Shown piece after piece: positions 1 through 6,475 of a DNA stretch of 28,850 nucleotides. A program made the translations under genes and the position numbers. The stretch is from Haemophilus parahaemolyticus (GTDB taxonomy: Bacteria > Pseudomonadota > Gammaproteobacteria > Enterobacterales > Pasteurellaceae), in assembly GCF_018373095.1 (NCBI RefSeq), contig NZ_JAHAHT010000012.1:1-28850 (forward strand), read 5' to 3'. The notes under the pieces are model-generated. The model had not been told where the DNA came from, made no database searches, and saw nothing but the letters and a program-made list of their open reading frames with translations. The first letter of the stretch is position 1, and each line of letters opens with the position of its first letter.

Positions 1-992
1 CTCAAACGAGCAGAGGCTTGTAAATAGTCCCAATTTTTCTCTAAATCAGACCAACTGATATGCCTGTGTTTCATCAAGCTAATATGGCGTTCTTTCTGTG
101 CTTGAGTAGGTTGATAGTTTAAATTATCCAACACCTGTACCACACCTTCAGGTTCATTACAAAGCAGTAATAAATCACAACCTGCTGAAATCGCTTTTTT
201 TGCACGTTCAACAAAATTGCCCATAAATCCCGCCCCTTTCATACCTAAATCGTCGGAGAAAATCACGCCATTAAAATTTAATTGCTGGCGTAAAATCTCT
301 TTTAACCAATAACTTGAACCGCTGGCAGGTTGGCTATCGCATTGAGTATAAATCACGTGAGCAGGCATAATCGCAGAGAGTTTATTTTTCGCAATCAGCT
401 GTTTAAATGGCTGAATATCTTGCTCAAAAATCACCGCTTTCGGGCGATCATCAAAGGGAGTTTCTAAATGAGAGTCGGCTAAAACATGTCCGTGTCCTGG
501 AAAATGTTTACCTGTCGTTGCCATTCCAACAGCTCTCATGCCATCAATAAAGCATTCAGCAAGCGGTAGTAATTCATTGAGATGTTGCGAAAAAGCACGA
601 TCACCAATTGCCTGACTTTGATGTCCTAAATCCAACACTGGGGCAAAACTTAAATCAATATCTAAGGCAAACATTTCACTCGCCATTACCCAACCTGTTT
701 CATAAGCAAGCTGTTTTGCCTCTTGTTCATTTTGAGCAAGCTGAGCAAAAGATTGCATTGCTGGTAGCGATGTAAACGCCTCACGGAAACGCTGTACTCG
801 CCCGCCTTCTTGATCAACAGTAATCAGCAGTGGCTTTTTTACACGTTGGCGAATTTCTTTAATGAATGCCTGAATTTGCGGTTTATCGTAAAAATTTCGG
901 CTAAACAAAATTACACCCGAGACGAGAGGATGTTCGAGTAACTCGACTTCTTCTTGAGAGAGTACTTTGTCTTTTAAATCAATCAGTAACAT
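1..992 (-). CDS. nagZ: Beta-N-acetylhexosaminidase NagZ (3' end outside window)
   Basis: Cytoplasmic glycoside hydrolase family 3 enzyme that removes GlcNAc from anhydro-muropeptides during peptidoglycan recycling. The frame is open from an ATG at 992 to the left edge, giving 330 codons; the family is about 340-350 residues, so only a few C-terminal codons are missing. Visible motifs: substrate-binding DQEGGRVQRF at residues 60-69, the family signature KHFPGHG at 162-168, the flexible-loop Asp-Ser-His at 173-175 that supplies the general acid/base, and SDDLGM at 246-251 with the nucleophilic Asp. The protein starts MLLIDLKDKVLSQEE, typical of gammaproteobacterial NagZ. It lies downstream of mutH on the same strand but is separated from it by 217 bp with a GC-rich hairpin, so it may have its own promoter. 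Identification is from the family motifs and is secure. Confidence 0.95.
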   Translation of the reverse strand, partial: MLLIDLKDKVLSQEEVELLEHPLVSGVILFSRNFYDKPQIQAFIKEIRQRVKKPLLITVDQEGGRVQRFREAFTSLPAMQSFAQLAQNEQEAKQLAYETGWVMASEMFALDIDLSFAPVLDLGHQSQAIGDRAFSQHLNELLPLAECFIDGMRAVGMATTGKHFPGHGHVLADSHLETPFDDRPKAVIFEQDIQPFKQLIAKNKLSAIMPAHVIYTQCDSQPASGSSYWLKEILRQQLNFNGVIFSDDLGMKGAGFMGNFVERAKKAISAGCDLLLLCNEPEGVVQVLDNLNYQPTQAQKERHISLMKHRHISWSDLEKNWDYLQASARL

Positions 993-1099
993 AATTTATC
1001 TTTAAATAAATTTTAGATCGTCGTTATATTTTTCCAACCTAGTCAGTATTGCTTTTGCGTGGGGGGATACTCACCCTTTATATATATTTATATGATTTT

Positions 1100-1121
1100 G
1101 GGCGGGGATAAACTCCGCCCC
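1100..1121. repeat. GC-rich inverted repeat between mutH and nagZ
   Basis: GGGCGG at 1100-1105 pairs with CCGCCC at 1115-1120 around an AT-rich loop, standing out from its AT-rich surroundings. There is no strong T-run directly after it on either strand, so it is not a textbook terminator. A second G/C-rich patch (GGGGGGATACTCACCC) lies about 35 bp to its left. It may be a copy of a short dispersed palindrome. The rest of the 993-1209 spacer shows no gene. Confidence 0.5.
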
Positions 1122-1209
1122 TACATTCAAGAGATACAACTATTTACATATGGCTTTGTGTAATTGCTACATGATGCGGGAAATTCCCTTTCTTAATATG
1201 CGAACACCA

Positions 1210-1887
1210 TTAACTTGTCAGCAGAAATTTCTGCAAGATCTGTCGAGTAAATTGCTTTCTCAAATAAAAGCCTAGAGGCAAGGATTGAATTGGCTGCCCT
1301 TGTTCATTTACCGCATTGGTAAGTGCCTTGCTATTTCTGCCTTTAGGACGAAGCTGTAGCACTTCTCCCAATGTAGCATTAATTTGATGTAACTGCCCTA
1401 ATACGATCAATTCCATCAACTCTTCCCAATCTCGTTGGAGTTGTCTCTCTTGCTCTAAAGAGGGTTGCCATAGAATCGGTTGCCCAATATGCCGTTCTGC
1501 AAGCGGAATCTGACGACTTCCTTCAATGGGCATCCACAATACTTTTTGCAATTTATGTCGAACGTGCGAGCTTTGCCAGGTGATGCCATTATTTTGCACT
1601 AGCGGGGCAAGGCTTACAAACGTCGTTTCTAACGGTTCACCTTGTTCGTTAATCGGGAGCGTTTTGAGTTCTATGCCTAAATGAGCAAAATCTTGTTCGG
1701 CTTTCGAACCCGCTTTTGCCCCGAGAGCCGTTTCAATCAGCTGCCCAACCCACCCTTTATCGTGCTTTAAATCTTTCGGAACAGGTATGTTTAGCATTTC
1801 AGCAATTTCACCTAATCGAAAACCAGCTAACCAATGGGCATTGGCTAATAATTCAGTTTCAGAAACAGGAAATTTAGCTAAATTCAT
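1210..1887 (-). CDS. mutH: DNA mismatch repair endonuclease MutH
   Basis: Endonuclease of methyl-directed mismatch repair. It nicks the unmethylated strand at hemimethylated GATC sites after activation by MutS and MutL. At 225 aa it is close to the E. coli protein. The PD-(D/E)xK-type active site is visible: Glu52 in the conserved GQLIETALGA segment, Asp66, and Glu73-Leu-Lys75 in GIELKTLP, the same spacing as E. coli with a constant offset of four residues. The start ATG at 1887 has no clear Shine-Dalgarno sequence. It follows lexA on the same strand after only 24 bp, so it is probably cotranscribed with lexA and could share its SOS control; that is inference from spacing. Confidence 0.96.
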   Translation of the reverse strand: MNLAKFPVSETELLANAHWLAGFRLGEIAEMLNIPVPKDLKHDKGWVGQLIETALGAKAGSKAEQDFAHLGIELKTLPINEQGEPLETTFVSLAPLVQNNGITWQSSHVRHKLQKVLWMPIEGSRQIPLAERHIGQPILWQPSLEQERQLQRDWEELMELIVLGQLHQINATLGEVLQLRPKGRNSKALTNAVNEQGQPIQSLPLGFYLRKQFTRQILQKFLLTS

Positions 1888-1911
1888 TTTATAAGAAATA
1901 TTAAGGGAAAA

Positions 1912-2541
1912 TTACATCCAAGCGTTGCTACGAATTACCCCTACGGCAATGCCTTCAATCTCAATATATTCAAAACGCGGATCAACGACTATCGATTCTA
2001 ACTCATCATTTTCAGGATGAAGATAGATTAAATTACCTTTTTTCTCAAGGCGTTTTACCGTGACTTCATCATCCACACGAGCCACAACTACCTGCCCATT
2101 TTTAGCTACTTTAGTTTTATGTACAGCTAATAAATCGCCATCTAAAATGCCGATATTCTCCATTGAATTGCCGTTTACACGAAGCAGATAATCCGCTGTT
2201 GGGTTAAACATTGCACCGCTCACAGGGTAGTGATCTTCAATATGTTCAATCGCCTCAATTGGCGTCCCTGCTGCTACTCGACCAATCAGCGGTAAACTAT
2301 CCTCATTTACAGCTTCTTCGTCATTAACCAAAATACGGATACCTCGAGATGTGCCCGAAAGCATCTCAATATAACCTTTACGTGCTAAGGCTTTTAAATG
2401 CTCTTCTGCCGCATTAGGCGATTTGAAACCGATTTCACGTGCAATTTCCACACGTGTTGGAGGCATACCAGTCGTTGAGATATGATTTTTTACAAAATCA
2501 AAGATTTCTTGCTGGCGATCAGTTAATTGTTTACGTGCCAT
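1912..2541 (-). CDS. lexA: SOS response repressor LexA
   Basis: Transcriptional repressor of the SOS regulon that cleaves itself when stimulated by RecA filaments. The 209-residue protein has an N-terminal winged helix (about 1-70, with the recognition region around residues 28-52) and a C-terminal S24 peptidase domain. The cleavage bond is Ala91-Gly92 in GRVAAGTP; the catalytic dyad is Ser126 (NGNSM) and Lys163 (TVKRL). All are offset by seven from E. coli LexA. The start at 2541 follows an AGAGGA ribosome-binding site. Upstream lie a promoter and two operator-like sequences 21 bp apart, indicating autoregulation. It is divergent from plsB and followed closely by mutH. Confidence 0.97.
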   Translation of the reverse strand: MARKQLTDRQQEIFDFVKNHISTTGMPPTRVEIAREIGFKSPNAAEEHLKALARKGYIEMLSGTSRGIRILVNDEEAVNEDSLPLIGRVAAGTPIEAIEHIEDHYPVSGAMFNPTADYLLRVNGNSMENIGILDGDLLAVHKTKVAKNGQVVVARVDDEVTVKRLEKKGNLIYLHPENDELESIVVDPRFEYIEIEGIAVGVIRSNAWM

Positions 2542-2551
2542 TTTATCCTCT

Positions 2552-2567
2552 CTGGTCTTTTATACAT
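2552..2567 (-). promoter_or_regulatory. LexA operator, start-proximal copy (weaker)
   Basis: Read on the minus strand the 16-mer is ATGTATAAAAGACCAG, resembling the gammaproteobacterial SOS box CTGT-N8-ACAG with a good left half and a degraded right half (CCAG). It lies 11-26 bp upstream of the lexA start codon and exactly 21 bp from the second copy, the same centre-to-centre spacing as the two E. coli lexA operators. Confidence 0.6.
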
Positions 2568-2572
2568 AATCT

Positions 2573-2588
2573 TTGGTATTATATACAG
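2573..2588 (-). promoter_or_regulatory. LexA operator, distal copy overlapping the -10 box
   Basis: On the minus strand the site reads CTGTATATAATACCAA, flanked by TA on its 5' side. The left half CTGTATATA is a perfect SOS half-site; the right half is degenerate. It covers the -10 hexamer of the predicted lexA promoter, so binding would block RNA polymerase. Confidence 0.7.
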
Positions 2589-2606
2589 TAATCTATAATT
2601 TGTAAC
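2578..2606 (-). promoter_or_regulatory. lexA promoter
   Basis: On the minus strand a -35 GTTACA (2601-2606, 4 of 6 matches) and a -10 TATAAT (2578-2583, perfect) are separated by exactly 17 bp. The -10 lies inside the distal LexA operator. Confidence 0.6.
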
Positions 2607-2670
2607 TAATTTTTTCAAAATTTTGTGATAAAATGCCCCCAATTTGACAAAATAAATAAAGGATAATCCA

Positions 2671-5082
2671 ATGTCAATTTTGCTTAATTTATACCGTAAA
2701 TTGTTGAATTTACCGCTTTCTTTGCTAGTAAAATCACGATCTATTCCTACCGATCCCATTACCGAATTAACACTTAGTCGTGAACAGCCTTTAATTTACG
2801 TTTTACCTTATACATCACAATCAGACCTCCTGATTTTGCAACGAAACTGCCGTAGTTTGAACCTACCTGACCCGTTAGAACAAAATGTGATTAACGGTGT
2901 TTCATTGCCTCGTTTCGTCTTTTTAAACGAAGATCGCCGCATTTTTAAATCAAAAGAAGCGAAAAGCGAAACCGTTGCCTCTATTCATCGCTATTTAGAT
3001 TTACACAAACAAGATCCCAATTTAGATGTGCAACTCATCCCTGTTTCTGTTCTTTGGGGAAGAGCACCAGGTAAAGAGAAAGCCCCCAATTTACGTGCGT
3101 TAGGTGTATTTTCACGTATGTTCTCGATCATTTGGTATGGTCGTGATAACTTCGTCCGTTTCTCACAAGCGGTCTCTTTAAATGAAATGGTTGCAAATCA
3201 CGATGTCGATGAAAAACTCGCACATAAGTTGGCTCGTATTGCTCGTATGCACTTTGCAAAACAACGCTATTCAGCGATGGGGCCACAATTGCCTGATCGC
3301 CAAGCAATGTTCAATAAATTGTTAGATTCTGAAGTATTGAAAAAAGCGATTGCGGATGAAGCAGAAAATAAAAAAATGCCGCTTGAAAAAGCACGTGCTG
3401 AAGCCGCCAAAATGCTTGATGAAATTGCAGCCGATGTAAAACACGATAGCTTGCGTATGGCAGATCGTCTGTTAAGCTGGCTTTGGAATAAGCTCTATCA
3501 AGGTATCAATGTTGAAAACAGTGAGTGCGTGCGTAAACTCGCCTTGGAAGGACACGAGATTGTCTATGTGCCTTGTCACCGTAGCCATATGGACTACCTG
3601 TTACTTTCCTATTTACTTTACCATCAAGGTTTAGTTCCGCCTCATATTGCGGCGGGAATTAATCTGAATTTCTTTCCAGTTGGTTCACTTTTCCGTAGCT
3701 GGGGAGCATTTTTCATTCGTCGTACATTCAAAGGTAATCGCTTATATTCCACTATTTTCCGTGAGTATTTAGCCGAGCTTTTCTATCGTGGCTACTCGGT
3801 TGAGTATTTTATTGAAGGTGGGCGTTCTCGTACAGGTCGTTTACTTGAACCTAAAACAGGCATGATGTCGATGACTATTCAAGCCCTACAACGTGGCTTA
3901 GCTCGCCCAATCAGTATTGTGCCTGTTTATATCGGTTATGAACACGTGCTAGAAGTGGATACCTACGCAAAAGAATTACGTGGTGCGACAAAAGAGAAAG
4001 AAAACGCAGGCTTAGTGCTTCGCGTGATTAAAAAATTGAAAAACCTAGGGCAAGGCTATGTAAACTTTGGCGAGCCAATCCAAATCAATCACTATCTAAA
4101 CCAACACTTCCCAGCATGGCGTGAACCAAGCGAAGATGGGCGTGCAAAATGGCTCAATGAAGCGGTGGATAGCCTTGCTAAAAAAGTGATGGTCAATATC
4201 AACAAAGCAGCGGCAGTCAATGCGAAAAACCTGATTGGCTCGGCATTGCTTGCTTCTCGCCAACGTGCATTAACACGTGAGCAGTTGATTGAACAAGTAG
4301 AAAGTTATTTGCAACTTTTCCGAAACGTTCCTTATTCTCAAGAGATGACTCTCCCAACCGTCTCAGCAGAGGCGATGCTTGAACACGTGTTAAAATTACC
4401 TCGTTCAGGCGTAACCGCTGAAAAAGATAGTTTTGGTGAACTCATCCGTTTAGATCGCGAATCTGCCGTGTTAATGACCTATTATCGCAATAACATTCAA
4501 CATCTATTTGTATTGCCTTCACTCGTAGCAAGCGTAATTTTGCACTTAGAAGCGGTTTCAAAAGATTTAATTATCAAAATCGTGCAACAGATTTATCCGT
4601 TCTTGAAAGCGGAATTATTTCTACATTTTAATGATACGGAACTTCGTAACCAAATAGAGCTAATTTTAAACGAATTTATTCGCCAGCAATTAGTAAAAAG
4701 TGAAAGCGATGTATTCAAACTGAACAATGCTCATCTGCGTTCATTACAGCTACACAGTAATGGCGTGCGTGAATTGTTGCAACGCTATTTTATCGGTTTA
4801 AACATCTTACTCGATCGCCTTGATATTTCACGTGGAGAACTTGAAAAAGAGAGCCGTTCAATTGCTCAACGTTTATCTGTTCTGCATGGCATTAACGCAC
4901 CAGAATTTTTTGATAAATCATTATTCTCCACCTTCACTTCAACCCTAAGAACCGAAGGTTATTTCGATGACGAAGGAAAAGGCAATCAAGCAAAAGTAAA
5001 ATCAATTGAAGATTTAATCTCAAGCCTGATTTCAGCAGAGATCAAAATGACAATTCGCAGTGCGGTGCAGTCGATTGAATAA
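2671..5082 (+). CDS. plsB: Glycerol-3-phosphate acyltransferase PlsB
   Basis: Inner-membrane-associated enzyme that transfers an acyl group to sn-glycerol-3-phosphate, the first committed step of phospholipid synthesis. At 803 aa it matches the E. coli enzyme length. The acyltransferase motifs occur in order: HRSHMD at 303-308 (the HX4D catalytic motif), GAFFIRR at 345-351, EGGRSRTGR at 382-390 (substrate-binding) and PVYIGYE at 418-424. The ATG at 2671 follows AAGGA at about 8 bp. It is divergent from lexA and shares a spacer of about 130 bp with it. An Apl-type uptake 9-mer lies inside the gene at 3165-3173. Another inverted pair after the stop probably forms the transcription terminator. 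Confidence 0.97.
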   Translation: MSILLNLYRKLLNLPLSLLVKSRSIPTDPITELTLSREQPLIYVLPYTSQSDLLILQRNCRSLNLPDPLEQNVINGVSLPRFVFLNEDRRIFKSKEAKSETVASIHRYLDLHKQDPNLDVQLIPVSVLWGRAPGKEKAPNLRALGVFSRMFSIIWYGRDNFVRFSQAVSLNEMVANHDVDEKLAHKLARIARMHFAKQRYSAMGPQLPDRQAMFNKLLDSEVLKKAIADEAENKKMPLEKARAEAAKMLDEIAADVKHDSLRMADRLLSWLWNKLYQGINVENSECVRKLALEGHEIVYVPCHRSHMDYLLLSYLLYHQGLVPPHIAAGINLNFFPVGSLFRSWGAFFIRRTFKGNRLYSTIFREYLAELFYRGYSVEYFIEGGRSRTGRLLEPKTGMMSMTIQALQRGLARPISIVPVYIGYEHVLEVDTYAKELRGATKEKENAGLVLRVIKKLKNLGQGYVNFGEPIQINHYLNQHFPAWREPSEDGRAKWLNEAVDSLAKKVMVNINKAAAVNAKNLIGSALLASRQRALTREQLIEQVESYLQLFRNVPYSQEMTLPTVSAEAMLEHVLKLPRSGVTAEKDSFGELIRLDRESAVLMTYYRNNIQHLFVLPSLVASVILHLEAVSKDLIIKIVQQIYPFLKAELFLHFNDTELRNQIELILNEFIRQQLVKSESDVFKLNNAHLRSLQLHSNGVRELLQRYFIGLNILLDRLDISRGELEKESRSIAQRLSVLHGINAPEFFDKSLFSTFTSTLRTEGYFDDEGKGNQAKVKSIEDLISSLISAEIKMTIRSAVQSIE

Positions 5083-5093
5083 CAACACATAAA

Positions 5094-5139
5094 ACAAGCG
5101 GTAAGATTTTACAAAAATTTACAAAATCTCACCGCTTTT
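5094..5139 (+). terminator. Terminator-like hairpin built from two inverted uptake signals
   Basis: AAGCGGTAAGATTTTACAAA (5096-5115) pairs with TTTACAAAATCTCACCGCTT (5118-5137), a stem of about 20 bp with a few mismatches, starting 13 bp after the plsB stop. The left arm contains a perfect uptake 9-mer ACAAGCGGT (5094-5102); the right arm has a one-off inverse copy. Head-to-head uptake signals acting as terminators are a known arrangement in Pasteurellaceae. The -10 of purT follows directly. Confidence 0.65.
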
Positions 5140-5142
5140 CTG

Positions 5143-5166
5143 TATAATTTACGCAAACGTTTGCTT
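5143..5166 (+). promoter_or_regulatory. purT -10 box and PurR operator
   Basis: A consensus -10 TATAAT lies at 5143-5148 (the best -35 candidate, TTTACA at 5118-5123, gives a long 19-bp spacer). At 5151-5166 lies ACGCAAACGTTTGCTT, matching the PurR consensus ACGCAAACGTTTGCGT at 14 of 16 positions including the central CGTT core. It sits at the expected transcription start, where a bound repressor would block initiation. PurR control of purT is known in E. coli. Confidence 0.8.
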
Positions 5167-5193
5167 TTTATTTTACTCAAAAGGATCAAAGAC

Positions 5194-6375
5194 ATGACCA
5201 CAATCGGAACAGCATTAAGGCCAAATGCAACTAAAGTAATGATGTTAGGCTCAGGCGAATTAGGTAAAGAAGTCGTGATTGAACTTCAACGTTTAGGCGT
5301 AGAGGTAATTTCGGTGGATCGCTATGAAAATGCACCTGCTCAACAAGTGGCACATCGAGCATATACTATCTCAATGCTAGACGGACAGGCATTGCGTACG
5401 TTGATCGAAAAAGAAAAGCCTGATTTCATTGTGCCTGAAGTGGAAGCCATTGCGACTGATACCTTAGTGGAATTAGAAAACGAAGGCTATAACGTGATTC
5501 CAACAGCGAAAGCAACAAAACTAACAATGAATCGTGAAGGTATTCGCCGTTTAGCGGCTGAAGAATTAGGGTTAAAAACCTCACCTTATCGTTTTGTAGA
5601 TAATTTCGAGACGTTCAAGCAAGCCATTGCAGAAATTGGCATTCCTTGCGTGGTCAAACCGATAATGTCTTCTTCTGGACACGGGCAATCAATTATTAAA
5701 TCAGAAGACCAGATTAAGCAAGCGTGGCAATATGCTCAAGAAGGTGGCCGTGCAGGTAGCGGTCGTGTAATTGTAGAAGGATTTATTCAGTTTGATTATG
5801 AAATTACTCAACTTACAGTTCGCCATATTCACGGTACTTCATTCCTTGCACCGATTGGGCATATTCAGAAAAATGGCGATTATCAAGAGTCTTGGCAACC
5901 ACAAGTCATGAGCGAAACAGCTCAACACAAAGCTCAAGAAGTAGCTGAGAAGATCACCTCAGCACTTGGCGGTCGTGGTATTTTCGGCGTAGAACTTTTT
6001 GTTTGTGGCGATGAAATTATTTTCAACGAGGTCTCTCCTCGCCCACACGATACGGGTATGGTAACAATGGCTTCTCAAGAACTTTCCCAGTTTGCCTTAC
6101 ATGCTCGTGCAATTTTAGGCTTACCTATTCCAGAGATCTATCAAATTAGCCCAGCAGCCTCCAAAGCGATTGTGGTGGAAGGTAAGTCAAATAATGTTGC
6201 ATTTGGAAATCTCGATAAAGTGTTAGAAGAGGTAGGCACAAATATTCGTTTATTTGGTAAAGGTAATGTGGATGGTCACCGCCGTATGGGCGTGATTTTA
6301 GCTCGCGATGAAAATACTGAAAAAGCGAGAGAAAAAGCCTTGCGTGCATTTGAAAAGTTAGCAATTTATCAATAA
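5194..6375 (+). CDS. purT: Formate-dependent phosphoribosylglycinamide formyltransferase (GAR transformylase 2)
   Basis: ATP-grasp enzyme that makes formyl-GAR from GAR, formate and ATP in de novo purine synthesis, the folate-independent alternative to PurN. The frame opens at 5161, but the start is placed at 5194, giving 393 aa starting MTTIGTALRP. This matches E. coli PurT in length and N-terminus and has AAAGGAT upstream; a start at 5161 would begin inside the PurR box. Motifs: GSGELGKE at 19-26 (nucleotide-binding loop), the glycine-rich ATP-grasp loop MSSSGHGQS at 158-166, and the metal/ATP motif NEVSPRPHDTG at 278-288. Single gene, convergent with dnaX, probably repressed by PurR. Confidence 0.96.
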   Translation: MTTIGTALRPNATKVMMLGSGELGKEVVIELQRLGVEVISVDRYENAPAQQVAHRAYTISMLDGQALRTLIEKEKPDFIVPEVEAIATDTLVELENEGYNVIPTAKATKLTMNREGIRRLAAEELGLKTSPYRFVDNFETFKQAIAEIGIPCVVKPIMSSSGHGQSIIKSEDQIKQAWQYAQEGGRAGSGRVIVEGFIQFDYEITQLTVRHIHGTSFLAPIGHIQKNGDYQESWQPQVMSETAQHKAQEVAEKITSALGGRGIFGVELFVCGDEIIFNEVSPRPHDTGMVTMASQELSQFALHARAILGLPIPEIYQISPAASKAIVVEGKSNNVAFGNLDKVLEEVGTNIRLFGKGNVDGHRRMGVILARDENTEKAREKALRAFEKLAIYQ

Positions 6376-6442
6376 TCGCAAAAGCATCTAATACCACTTA
6401 TACATTGCGAAATAACTTATGGTTTATTTGCTTTTTCCTATT

Positions 6443-6470
6443 TGCAGAGGCTTTCCTGAAAGTCTCTGCA
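6443..6470. terminator. Hairpin between convergent purT and dnaX
   Basis: TGCAGAGGCTTTC and GAAAGTCTCTGCA form a near-perfect 13-bp stem (one G-T pair) around a very short loop, six bp beyond the dnaX stop and 67 bp beyond the purT stop. There is no clean T-run on either side, so termination strength is uncertain. Confidence 0.55.
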
Positions 6471-6475
6471 CGATC

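Noticed and set aside
2523..2759. A 78-codon minus-strand frame across the lexA-plsB spacer.
   Set aside because: It covers the lexA promoter and operators and the plsB start, with low-complexity composition; not a gene.
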